Shown one piece after another: positions 13,620-22,363 of a stretch of DNA of 33,250 bases (its first letter is position 1; each line of letters starts with the position of its first letter). The stretch covers positions 1-33,250 of the forward strand of contig CAJWHS010000023.1 of NCBI GenBank assembly GCA_913041415.1, in the 5' to 3' direction. This DNA is from an uncultured Acidimicrobiaceae bacterium (GTDB taxonomy: Bacteria > Actinomycetota > Acidimicrobiia > Acidimicrobiales > Aldehydirespiratoraceae). Under the pieces are notes generated by a model. The model searched no databases and was not told the DNA's origin. It saw only the letters and a list, made by a program, of their open reading frames with translations. A program made the position numbers and the translations under genes.

Positions 13620-14018
13620 TCAGGCGGGCTCGTAGCCGAACGCGATGGCTTCGGTGCCTTTGTCGTCTGTGCCAATCGAATAGGTGGTGAGCTTGACCTT
13701 CATTCCGAGCTTCACCCGCTCGGGGTCCGGCTCGCAGTTGACGACGTTGGATCGCACGCTCGTGCCGTCGTCGGTCTCGATGATCGCCGACACGTACGGA
13801 GCCGGGATGCCCGGCGCAGCGCGGTGGACGATGGTGAACGACGTGACCACACCCTGGTTGCGGACGCGTACGTTCTCGAACTCCTGGGCGCCACAGTTGC
13901 CGCATGCAATGCGTCGGTCGAAGAAGCGGGCACCACAGGAGGTGCACGCTTTAGCGTTGAGGTATGGCCGGTTGCCGATGTGCAGATAGTCGACGAGGGG
14001 GACCTGCTTTACGGTCAT
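13620..14018 (-). CDS. Zn-ribbon/OB-fold protein (DUF35 family, thiolase partner)
   Basis: CTSCGARFFDRRIACGNCGAQEFENVRVRNQGVVTSFTIVHRAAPGIPAPYVSAIIETDDG: CxxC...CxxC zinc ribbon followed by an OB fold; directly upstream of the thiolase in the same operon. Confidence 0.9.
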   Translation of the reverse strand: MTVKQVPLVDYLHIGNRPYLNAKACTSCGARFFDRRIACGNCGAQEFENVRVRNQGVVTSFTIVHRAAPGIPAPYVSAIIETDDGTSVRSNVVNCEPDPERVKLGMKVKLTTYSIGTDDKGTEAIAFGYEPA

Positions 14019-14069
14019 CTCACTCCGTGGGTCGGGATGACCCAACGGTAGTTCTTGCCGGTAGGAGGA

Positions 14070-14669
14070 TTACCAATCGCCGCGGTGCATGACCGTGTCG
14101 AATGGCGGCCGCTTCCGGCCTGCGGACATCGACGGCCGATCCGGAGCAGGGTGACCAAGCGAAATAGTTCCGATCGCGCGAAGCCCATCGGGGACGCCGA
14201 ACTCGCTCCGCACATCGTCCTCATGCTCGAACAGACCGAAGAGCAAGGCCCCGAGCCCGGCGTCGGCGGCAGCGAGCAGGACGGTCATGGCCGCTGCGCC
14301 CCCGTCGACCCACCAGTACGGCACCGACCAGGCATCCTGGCCGTCGCCGAGCCCGGTGCGGACCTTGTCGGCCTCGTTGTATCGACGCACATACGCTCCC
14401 GGCTCAACCCATGGTACGACCAGGACCGGAGCGTCGAGGAGTTGCGGCCACGGGAATGACGGCCGCTTGTCGATGGGAAGGGTCGTATCCCAATAGCGGG
14501 CGACGTCGGCGCCGTCGAGCACGAGAAACTGCAGTGAGTCGGTCTTGCCCGCCGAGGGACCGCGACGGGCGAGGTCGAGGATTTCATCGACGACGACGGG
14601 GTCGACAGGTTCGGCCGTATAGGCGCGGGTCATCCGGCGCCCTCGAACGAGGCGGCCGAACTCGCTCAC
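14070..14669 (-). CDS. Nitroreductase-family protein
   Basis: FGRLVRGRRMTRAYTAEPVDPVVVDEILDLARRGPSAGKTDSLQFLVLD...GAAAMTVLLAAADAGLGALLFGLFEHEDDVRSEFGVPDGLRAIGTISLGHP is a typical nitroreductase fold sequence. Start appears to be GTG at 14669. Confidence 0.85.
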   Translation of the reverse strand: MSEFGRLVRGRRMTRAYTAEPVDPVVVDEILDLARRGPSAGKTDSLQFLVLDGADVARYWDTTLPIDKRPSFPWPQLLDAPVLVVPWVEPGAYVRRYNEADKVRTGLGDGQDAWSVPYWWVDGGAAAMTVLLAAADAGLGALLFGLFEHEDDVRSEFGVPDGLRAIGTISLGHPAPDRPSMSAGRKRPPFDTVMHRGDW

Positions 14670-14691
14670 GATCGCGATCCCGAGACGGAGA

Positions 14692-15360
14692 TCAGAGGAG
14701 CTTCTCGAGATCCTCGGTCATCGCCCAACCGAAGGTGATCAGCGTGTCGCCGGCGTCGATGTCGAGGTGCGCGAACTGGGCGATGACGGCGGGATCGACA
14801 TTCTCGGGCTTCGAGCTCTCATGATCGAGCACGACCGCCTGGCTGCCATCGCCGCGGACGGTGAAGGCGCGGTCCTCGAACTTGGAGGCCCCGATGCCGA
14901 AGCGCTTGGCGAGGCGACGCCCCCAGGCCCGCTCCTCGCCCGAAGCCTTGTGATCAGGCCGCGGCACGATGTCGGTCAGGCTCTTGTAGGCCTCGAACGC
15001 CCCGGCGTCGTTCACCTGGGCGCCGACCAGGACGTCCTCGTCGGGGAAGGCAAGGACGGAGCGGCGGAGCTGATCGGTGACGACCGCCCGCAAGACCGTG
15101 TCGCGCTTGGTGTTGCGACAGACGTGGGCAGCGCCGACGAGCAGACTCGGCGTGCCGCCGATGCGCTCCAGGGTGCAGAACGAGAAGCCGCGAATCTTGC
15201 CACCCTCGCTCGCGACGGTACACAGGACCCACGCCTCGGCCTGCTTCGAAAGCATCCCCACCTCGAACGCATTGGTGGAGTCAGCGCAAAGATCCGCCAT
15301 CTCAGCGAGCTCAGCGTCGCTCAACGCTGTGCAGTCCTTGGTGTCAACCTCGATTGCCAT
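14692..15360 (-). CDS. Hypothetical protein (weak acyltransferase/GNAT-like appearance)
   Basis: MAIEVDTKDCTALSDAELAEMADLCADSTNAFEVGMLSKQAEAWVLCTVASEGGKIRGFSFCTLERIGGTPSLLVGAAHV...; no family recognised with certainty. Confidence 0.7.
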   Translation of the reverse strand: MAIEVDTKDCTALSDAELAEMADLCADSTNAFEVGMLSKQAEAWVLCTVASEGGKIRGFSFCTLERIGGTPSLLVGAAHVCRNTKRDTVLRAVVTDQLRRSVLAFPDEDVLVGAQVNDAGAFEAYKSLTDIVPRPDHKASGEERAWGRRLAKRFGIGASKFEDRAFTVRGDGSQAVVLDHESSKPENVDPAVIAQFAHLDIDAGDTLITFGWAMTEDLEKLL

Positions 15361-15546
15361 GCGATGAACCCCACTCACTCGCCTCGATACAGTCCGATCA
15401 GTTTTCAGGGGGAACGCGCGATTCGCAACCTGGGCGCCTCCCTTCGTTGCGGATCAACCCGGCGCTTCGAACACACCGACGCCATTTCCTCGCGTCGTCA
15501 CCGGCGCCCGACAGCCCACCGGGCGGCGCACTGCGGGTTCTCGACC

Positions 15547-18500
15547 TCAGACGAGGATTGAATCCGGACCGAATGCCACCCGAAGTTCAGCCACCACCCC
15601 GTTTGCGTTGTTGACCGCGAAATCATCCGGAAGGCGCAGCACCTGACGATCGGAGAGATGCAACTCGACCGGGGCATCACCCGGATGCGCGCTCAGAATC
15701 AGCTTCAGCTCATCGATGCGCTCGGGCTTCTGATTCTCAGCTGACAGCCGCAGCCGGACGGGCGCGTTGTCGCTCAGATCATCGACAATCTCGATGTCCT
15801 GAGCGAACATCTTCGGCAGATCACCGTCGTTCTCGGTGCGTCCCCGGACCAGGACGATCGCATCGTCCTGGAGCTTCGGGCCGTGCTCTTGCATCGTGCG
15901 GGGGAAGACCATGACCTCAACCGAACCCTCGAGGTCCTCGAGCTCGAACACCGCCATCAGATCGCCCTTGCGGGTCCACTTGCGCTGGAGATTGGTGATG
16001 ACCCCGCCAACCTTCACGATCGCTCCGTCGGGGGTGTCGGCGAGTCCGGCCACACCGGTGTCGGCCTTGCGCCGAACCTGCGCCTCGAAACCAAGAAGGG
16101 GATGGTCGGAGATGTAGAGGCCGAGCATCTCTTTTTCGTTCGCAAGGCGGGGCATCTTGTCGAATTCGACATCAGGAATCGACGGTCGTTCATCGAAGGA
16201 GGGGCCATCATCGAGTTCGCCGAACAGCGACATGACACCCATGTCGTGTTCTTTCCGGCGCTGCACCGTCAGATCGATGATCTGCTCGTACACCTGCAGC
16301 AGACCCTTCCGGGGATGGCCGAGACAGTCGAACGCACCACCCTTGATCAACGACTCGATCGTGCGCTTGTTGAGCGCCTCGATCTCGACCCGCTCGACGA
16401 AATCGATGAACGACTCGAAGGGACCATCCTCATTCCGGGCAGCGAGAATCTTCACGACGATGCCCTCGCCGACGTTTCGGATCGCCGACATTCCGAAGAT
16501 GATGCTGCCCGGGGTGACGCCCCGTTGCTCACTCCCTTCGGCGTAGGGACCACCGTCCCATTTGGGGTTGGGCACCGGCGTGAAGTCCATCTCCGAACGG
16601 TTGATGTCAGGCACCTCGACGGCGATGCCCATGAGGCGACACTCGTTGAGATATACCGCTGCGGACTCGAGCTTGCTCTTTACCGACGTGAGCAGCGCCG
16701 AAAGATACTCAACGGGATGGTTCGCCTTCAGGTAGGCAATTTGGTACGCGACATAGCCGTAGCCATACGAGTGCGACTTGTTGAAGGCGTAATCGGCGAA
16801 CTGAGCAATGATGTCAAACATCTCGACGGCGAGCGAGTGGTCGTAGCCCTGCTCGACGACGCCGGCGGTGAACTTCTCCCGCTCCTTCTCCATCGCCTCG
16901 CGGATCTTCTTGCCCATCGCCTTGCGGAGGGAGTCCGCCTCGGCGAGTGAGTAGCCCGCGAACTTCTGCGCCATTCGCATGACGCTCTCCTGATAGATCA
17001 TCAGGCCGTAGGTGTCGCCGAGCAGTTCCTCAGCGTCGGAGTGGATGAACTCGACCGGCTTGCGCCCGTTCTTGCGGTCGGCGTAGTCGTTGTGCATGTT
17101 CGCCGCCATCGGGCCGGGCCGATAGAGAGCGACGAGAGCGGCAACATCGTCGAACGAGTCTGGGGCGAGCGAGCGGATCAGGGCCCGCATGGGTGAGGAC
17201 TCGAGCTGGAAAACCCCAATGGTATCGCCCCGCTTGAGCAGTTCGAAGGTGGGTTGATCGTCAAGCTCGATGGCGTCGATGTCGAGCTCGATACCCCTCT
17301 TGTCCTTGACCCAAGTCAGACAGTCGGAAATGACGTCGAGGTTTCGCAGGCCCAGGAAGTCCATCTTGAGCAACCCGAGATCCTCGACGCCGTGCATCTC
17401 GTACTGGGTGACGACCGGCGCCTCCTCGATGGGCTTGCCGGACTCGGGCTTGCGTTGGATCGGCAGGTATTCGGTAAGCGGATCGTTGGTGATCACCACC
17501 GCGGCGGCGTGGATGCCGTCCTGACGGCGCAGACCCTCGAGGCCCTTGGCGACATCGACAACCCTGGCGACATCGGCGTCGGTGTTGACCATGTCGCGAA
17601 GCTCGCCGGCGGACTTGTAGCCGTCGAGGTACTTCGGGTGCTCTTCGAAGCAGTACTTCAGCGGGGTGTCCCTGCCCATGATCAGCGGCGGCATCGCCTT
17701 TGCGACCTTGTCGCCAACGGAGTACGGGTAGCCGAGCACGCGAGCTGCGTCACGTACGGCAGCTCGGGCCTTGATTTGGCTGAAGGTGACGATCTGGGCG
17801 ACACAGTCACGGCCGTACATGTCGGCGGCGTAGCGGATCATGTTGTCGCGGTATCGCGTGTCGAAGTCCATGTCGATGTCGGGCATCGACAAGCGCGACG
17901 GGTTGAGAAAGCGCTCGAAGAGTAGATCGTACTTGATCGGGTCGAGATCAGTGATCCAGAGCGTGTAGGCCACCGCACAACCAGCGGCGGAGCCTCGGCC
18001 GGGCCCGACCCGGATGTCGTTGTCGCGGGCGTACCGGATGAGATCCCAGGTGATGAGGAAGTAAGCCGAGAACCCCATGTTGTCGATGACGCTTAGCTCA
18101 TAGTCGAGACGCTCGACGACCTCATCGCTGAGGTTGGCGCCCCAACGCTTGTGGGCACCCTCGTAGGTGAGGTGGCGGAGATAATCGGTGTCGCTCGAGA
18201 ACCCCTCGGGAAGCGGGAACTCCGGCAGCTGCGGTTTGCCGAACTCGATCTCGACACCGCAGCGCTCGGCGATCCACAGCGTGTTGTCGCACGCCTCCGG
18301 GACCTCGCTGAACAGCCGACGCATCTCGCCGGCGGTCTTGATGTAGTGGCCGTCGCCGTGGAACTTGAAGCGGTCGGTATCGCTGAGCAGTGATCCGGTC
18401 TGCACGCACAGCAGGGCGTCGTGGGCCTCGGCATTGTGTTGATGGGTGTAGTGCGAGTCGTTCGTGGCGAGGATCGGTGCCTTGATCTTGCGAGCGATCT

Positions 18501-19116
18501 CGAGCAGCTGCGGGTTGGTGGTGCGCTGCTCGGGAATGCCTTGATCTTGCAGCTCAATGAAGAAGTTGTTGCGCCCGAAGATGTCCTGGAAACGAGCGGC
18601 GTGCTCGAGCGCAGTATCGAGTCGCCCCTGCATCAGCGACTGGAGGACGTGTCCCCCGAGACAACCCGACGTGGCGATGATGCCCTCGGCGTGCTGCTCC
18701 ATCAGCTCCCAGTCGGCCCGGGGCTTGTAGTGATAGCCCTCCATATAGGCCTTTGAGGACAACTGGATCAGGTTCTGGTACCCGATATTGTTCTCCGCCA
18801 TGAGGATGGCGTGGTAGTAGAGCTTCTTGCCTCCACCGGTATCGCCGCCGGAGTCGTCGGCTCTGCCTCGACGACTGGGACGCTCGTGGCGGCTTTCGTG
18901 CGCAAGGTAGATCTCGGTGCCGATGATCGGCTTGATGCCCTGATCCTTGCAGCCCCGGTAGAAGTCGAGGACGCCGTACATATTGCCGTGATCGGTGATC
19001 GCCATGGCGGGCTGGCCGTCGGCGGAGGCAGCAGCAATCGCCTCGTCGAGGCGCGACGCGCCGTCGAGCATCGAATACTCGGTGTGGACATGCAGATGAG
19101 CGAACGAATCCGCCAT
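15547..19116 (-). CDS. dnaE: DNA polymerase III subunit alpha
   Basis: 1189 aa; PHP-domain N-terminus FAHLHVHTEYSMLDGASRLDEAI; VGPGRGSAAGCAVAYTLWITDLDPIKYDLLFERFLNPSRLSMPDIDMDFD (catalytic core); KMDFLGLRNL; C-terminal OB fold. Confidence 0.97.
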   Translation of the reverse strand: MADSFAHLHVHTEYSMLDGASRLDEAIAAASADGQPAMAITDHGNMYGVLDFYRGCKDQGIKPIIGTEIYLAHESRHERPSRRGRADDSGGDTGGGKKLYYHAILMAENNIGYQNLIQLSSKAYMEGYHYKPRADWELMEQHAEGIIATSGCLGGHVLQSLMQGRLDTALEHAARFQDIFGRNNFFIELQDQGIPEQRTTNPQLLEIARKIKAPILATNDSHYTHQHNAEAHDALLCVQTGSLLSDTDRFKFHGDGHYIKTAGEMRRLFSEVPEACDNTLWIAERCGVEIEFGKPQLPEFPLPEGFSSDTDYLRHLTYEGAHKRWGANLSDEVVERLDYELSVIDNMGFSAYFLITWDLIRYARDNDIRVGPGRGSAAGCAVAYTLWITDLDPIKYDLLFERFLNPSRLSMPDIDMDFDTRYRDNMIRYAADMYGRDCVAQIVTFSQIKARAAVRDAARVLGYPYSVGDKVAKAMPPLIMGRDTPLKYCFEEHPKYLDGYKSAGELRDMVNTDADVARVVDVAKGLEGLRRQDGIHAAAVVITNDPLTEYLPIQRKPESGKPIEEAPVVTQYEMHGVEDLGLLKMDFLGLRNLDVISDCLTWVKDKRGIELDIDAIELDDQPTFELLKRGDTIGVFQLESSPMRALIRSLAPDSFDDVAALVALYRPGPMAANMHNDYADRKNGRKPVEFIHSDAEELLGDTYGLMIYQESVMRMAQKFAGYSLAEADSLRKAMGKKIREAMEKEREKFTAGVVEQGYDHSLAVEMFDIIAQFADYAFNKSHSYGYGYVAYQIAYLKANHPVEYLSALLTSVKSKLESAAVYLNECRLMGIAVEVPDINRSEMDFTPVPNPKWDGGPYAEGSEQRGVTPGSIIFGMSAIRNVGEGIVVKILAARNEDGPFESFIDFVERVEIEALNKRTIESLIKGGAFDCLGHPRKGLLQVYEQIIDLTVQRRKEHDMGVMSLFGELDDGPSFDERPSIPDVEFDKMPRLANEKEMLGLYISDHPLLGFEAQVRRKADTGVAGLADTPDGAIVKVGGVITNLQRKWTRKGDLMAVFELEDLEGSVEVMVFPRTMQEHGPKLQDDAIVLVRGRTENDGDLPKMFAQDIEIVDDLSDNAPVRLRLSAENQKPERIDELKLILSAHPGDAPVELHLSDRQVLRLPDDFAVNNANGVVAELRVAFGPDSILV

Positions 19117-19151
19117 CTCGGCTCTCCTCCCGGCCGGCCGGTGACGCTGCC

Positions 19152-19181
19152 TGTGGACACCGATGTGGACGCCCTGTGGAC
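19152..19181. promoter_or_regulatory. Cluster of three TGTGGAC motifs (DnaA-box-like) upstream of dnaE
   Basis: TGTGGAC begins at 19152, 19164 and 19175. On the minus strand these read GTGTCCACA, GCGTCCACA and CCGTCCACA, against the actinobacterial DnaA box TTGTCCACA. Motif resemblance only. Confidence 0.35.
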
Positions 19182-19249
19182 GGGTTACACCGGTGTGATT
19201 TCGAACCTAACCGGCGAATCCCCGAGCCACAAGAGGGGTTTTGGCGAAC

Positions 19250-19768
19250 TCAGAGATAGGTGCCGGGACGGGTGTCGGCCCCCTCACCACCCGGCCCCTC
19301 TCCCCCGCCGGAACCGATCTGACCCCGCAAGCCCTGGAGTTGCTGCTGCGCAGCCATCTGCTGCGCGAAGAGCATTGCCTGCATGCCTTGCACCAACCCC
19401 TCGAGCCAGCCGACAAGCTGCGCTTTGGCGATCTGGAGCTCGCCCGCAGTCGGTGTCTCCTCCGTGCTGAAAGGAAGAGCAAGACGATCGAGTTCCTCTC
19501 GCAGGTCGGGACTCAACGCCCCGCCGAGTTCGTTGACCGACGTCTCGTAGATGTCGCGGAGGCGATGCCGACTGGGCTCATCAAGCTCCATCGTGCGCAG
19601 CTCCTCGAGCAGCTGCTTCATCATCGCCCCGATGCGCATGACCTTGGCCGGGTGGTCCACCGTCTCGTCGACCACCTGTTCGTCGAGATGCTCGGGATCG
19701 ACAAGCTCAACTTCGGCTCGTTCGACCAGATCGGTGCGGTCGCTCGATTTGGAATGCTGCTCGGTCAC
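19250..19768 (-). CDS. bpa: Bacterial proteasome activator (Bpa, DUF2587 family)
   Basis: VDHPAKVMRIGAMMKQLLEELRTMELDEPSRHRLRDIYETSVNELGGALSPDLREELDRLALPF...ELQIAKAQLVGWLEGLVQGMQAMLFAQQMAAQQQL closely resembles the Mycobacterium Bpa (Rv3780) as I recall it. C-terminus GTYL resembles the proteasome-binding GQYL. GTG start. Confidence 0.92.
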   Translation of the reverse strand: MTEQHSKSSDRTDLVERAEVELVDPEHLDEQVVDETVDHPAKVMRIGAMMKQLLEELRTMELDEPSRHRLRDIYETSVNELGGALSPDLREELDRLALPFSTEETPTAGELQIAKAQLVGWLEGLVQGMQAMLFAQQMAAQQQLQGLRGQIGSGGGEGPGGEGADTRPGTYL

Positions 19769-19807
19769 GGGAACTCGTCTCGGTGAAAGGTGGTCAAGAA
19801 ATGATGG

Positions 19808-20908
19808 TCACGAGGTGAAGGTGAGGAGCGGTACGTGCATCTCCTCCGAGCTGAGTGAACCATGGCGGGCAACCAACCACGACGGCGTCCGGTCAGCCGG
19901 ATCCGCAAAGCTCCAGTGATCACGTGCCACAACGGCAACATCACCGAGGCGACGACGAGCCTGGTCATTCACGGTGGGCCCGAACCAACCCTCGTCGAGG
20001 ATCTGCTCGCAGGTCAGCACCCAGGCCTGTCGACCGTGGGCGTCAGCGGTCGCAGCGAAGACGTCCCGCTGACGACCCGGCTCGGCGTGCAGCCAGCGGA
20101 ACCGCCCCTCACCCGACACCTGGAAGCACAACGATGTCGCCGACGGGGTCAAGTCGAGCTCACCGTCGGGACACGACACCAGACCGTGATCGGCAGTGAC
20201 CACCAGGGCGGTGCCACGCGGCAGCATCGGCAACAGATCGGCAACCATCCGGTCGACGGCAGCCAGCTCAGCGTCGTAGTGCTCGCCGAAGCCAAACTCG
20301 TGAGCGATCTTGTCGATCCCGTCGTAGTAGGCGTACACGAACGGTTCGCCTGCAGCGACAGCTCGCCGGATCTCGACCGGCAACGTCGGCAGGGTTCGCC
20401 ATCCGTGCTGACGACCGCCGGCCTGATGGGCCCGGGTGAAACCGGTGGCCACAAACGGGGCGTTCTGCACCACGACTGGGCGCTGTCCGCAAAACGCCGG
20501 GTTCGGTTGAAACTCCTCGGGCACGATGCGCTCTCGTGCATCACCCTGCTTGGTCCTCCACGACAAAACATTCATCACGTCGTTGTCGACAGCAACGCGA
20601 TAGCCAACCACCCCGTGTTCACCGGGAGGAAGCCCGGTGGTGATCGAGGTGAGCGCTGCGCTGGTGGTCGACGGCGCGACCGTGGTGATCGAGCGTCCGG
20701 TCAACCCGTTGAGGGTCGGGGCGAGATGGGCTCGGGCCTGGAGCTGATGCCAGCCGAGGCCGTCGATGACAAGGAGCACGACTGCCGACGCATCGAGCAC
20801 CTCATCGCCGAAGAGCGGGGACGAACCCAGCTCCGGTTCCAGCAGGCCCGGCACGATCTGGGTGACACAGCCGTCGTTCCAGTCGGGAAGCACGGGAGAG
20901 GCGCTCAT
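19808..20908 (-). CDS. Alkaline-phosphatase-superfamily protein (type I phosphodiesterase/nucleotide pyrophosphatase)
   Basis: VVLLVIDGLGWHQLQARAHLAPTLNGLTGRSITTVAPSTTSAALTSITTGLPPGEHGVVGYRV...YAYYDGIDKIAHEFGFGEHYDAELAAVDRM...LVVTADHGLV. Metal-site and catalytic Thr pattern. Start at MSASPVL. Confidence 0.88.
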   Translation of the reverse strand: MSASPVLPDWNDGCVTQIVPGLLEPELGSSPLFGDEVLDASAVVLLVIDGLGWHQLQARAHLAPTLNGLTGRSITTVAPSTTSAALTSITTGLPPGEHGVVGYRVAVDNDVMNVLSWRTKQGDARERIVPEEFQPNPAFCGQRPVVVQNAPFVATGFTRAHQAGGRQHGWRTLPTLPVEIRRAVAAGEPFVYAYYDGIDKIAHEFGFGEHYDAELAAVDRMVADLLPMLPRGTALVVTADHGLVSCPDGELDLTPSATSLCFQVSGEGRFRWLHAEPGRQRDVFAATADAHGRQAWVLTCEQILDEGWFGPTVNDQARRRLGDVAVVARDHWSFADPADRTPSWLVARHGSLSSEEMHVPLLTFTS

Positions 20909-20970
20909 CGGAGATGAGGCTAGCGACCGACAGCACCGTGGCACGGGCGTTCCGGCGTAGAATCAGCTGT

Positions 20971-21414
20971 ATGCGCGTCTCGACCCGTGGAGATTATGCG
21001 GCCCGGGCACTGCTCTCGCTTGCGCTCCACAGCGAAACGTCGCCCACGTCGGTCCGCGAAATCGCCGAACGCACGGTGCTCCCGCAGCCCTACCTCGAGC
21101 AGATCCTCTTGGCCTTGAAGGGCGCCGGACTCGTGCGTTCCAAGCGCGGCGTCGGCGGCGGGTACGTCCTCGCCCGGGATCCCGACGACATCAAGCTTTC
21201 CGAGATCATCCGAGCCGTCGACGGTCCGATCACTGCCGGCGACTTCGGCGAGCCCCACACCGACGGCGCCTGCGACCACGAAGGCCAGTGCGTCCTTCTT
21301 GCGATCTGGGGTGCTGCGGGTTCGCATATGCGAACCTTCCTCGACAGCTTTTCGCTCGCCGACATCGCAGGCATGTCGCAGGGCCAGCGGCCCTGGCCTG
21401 CCACCGGCGACTGA
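20971..21414 (+). CDS. Rrf2-family transcriptional regulator
   Basis: MRVSTRGDYAARALLSLALHSETSPTSVREIAERTVLPQPYLEQILLALKGAGLVRSKRGVGGGYVLARDPDDIKLSEIIRAVDGPI is the classic Rrf2 wHTH. Two Cys (ACDHEGQC) in the region that binds Fe-S in IscR/NsrR. Confidence 0.93.
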   Translation: MRVSTRGDYAARALLSLALHSETSPTSVREIAERTVLPQPYLEQILLALKGAGLVRSKRGVGGGYVLARDPDDIKLSEIIRAVDGPITAGDFGEPHTDGACDHEGQCVLLAIWGAAGSHMRTFLDSFSLADIAGMSQGQRPWPATGD

Positions 21415-22338
21415 TCAGGAGAGTTGACCGAGCACTGACGAGAGATCGTCGGGTAGCGCGGCCTCGAACGACATCGCCTCATGGCTCACCGGGTGCCGGA
21501 ATGACAGTTGTGCCGCATGCAAGAACGGCCGACCCGGCTCCAGCCCCGGTCGGCCGCCGTCGTAGTCGCGATCTCCGACGACAGGATGGTTAATCGCCCG
21601 CAGATGCACTCGGATCTGATGGGTACGGCCAGTCTCAAGTCGACACTGAACCAACGAGCAGGTGACAGGCGTCTCGAACCGCCGCTCGACGCGATAGTGA
21701 GTAATCGCGCGGCGTCCGTTCTCGGTGACGGTCATGCGGGTGAGATGACGAGCCGACCGCCCGATCGGGGCATCGACCGTGCCGGCGTCAGAATCGAGAT
21801 GGCCCCAGACGAGGGCAAGGTAAACACGCTCAGGCTCGTGGGCGCTCATCTGACCGACCAACTCGACGTAGGCCTCCTCGCTGCGAGCAACGACCAGCAG
21901 GCCTGATGTGCCCCGGTCGAGCCGGTGCACGATGCCGGGACGGTGGACCTCACCGACCCGCAGGAGTTCCGGATAGCGCGCAACTAGCCCGTTTACGAGC
22001 GTGTCATCGGCCTGCCCGGCTCCAGGATGCACAACGAGGCCGGCCGGTTTGTCGACCACGATCACGTCGTCATCTTCGTGGACAACGGTGAACTCGACGT
22101 CGACTTGGGGCGCCGGGGTGGGATCATCAGGAGGCGGGAGTTCGATCGTGACGACCGTTCCGGCGTCGACCTTGCGGCTCGGCGTCGTGATCGGGCGGCC
22201 GTCGACAACGACCTTGCTCCCGACGATCAGTTCCTTCGCAAGCGAGCGGCTGATCCCAGCAATCGCCGACACGACGCGGTCGATCCGCTCGCCGTGGAAG
22301 GCCTCTGGAAGCGTCTCGATCAGGTGCTGGTCGTTCAT
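21415..22338 (-). CDS. rluD: RluD/RluA-family 23S rRNA pseudouridine synthase
   Basis: S4 domain (ERIDRVVSAIAGISRSLAKELI), GIVHRLDRGTSGLLVVARSEEAY (catalytic Asp motif), RTHQIRVHLRAINHPVVGD. Start at MNDQHLIETLPEAF (22338). Confidence 0.94.
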   Translation of the reverse strand: MNDQHLIETLPEAFHGERIDRVVSAIAGISRSLAKELIVGSKVVVDGRPITTPSRKVDAGTVVTIELPPPDDPTPAPQVDVEFTVVHEDDDVIVVDKPAGLVVHPGAGQADDTLVNGLVARYPELLRVGEVHRPGIVHRLDRGTSGLLVVARSEEAYVELVGQMSAHEPERVYLALVWGHLDSDAGTVDAPIGRSARHLTRMTVTENGRRAITHYRVERRFETPVTCSLVQCRLETGRTHQIRVHLRAINHPVVGDRDYDGGRPGLEPGRPFLHAAQLSFRHPVSHEAMSFEAALPDDLSSVLGQLS

Positions 22339-22363
22339 GGCGGCCTCGCCGGCCCGTCCCGAC

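Noticed and set aside
15501-15530. Possible terminator hairpin CGCCCG-acagcccac-CGGGCG downstream of dnaE
   Set aside because: Only a 6-bp stem with a 9-nt loop and no U-tract; such pairs are common by chance in this base composition.
15883-16950. 355-aa plus-strand ORF opposite dnaE
   Set aside because: Antisense to dnaE; no motif support.
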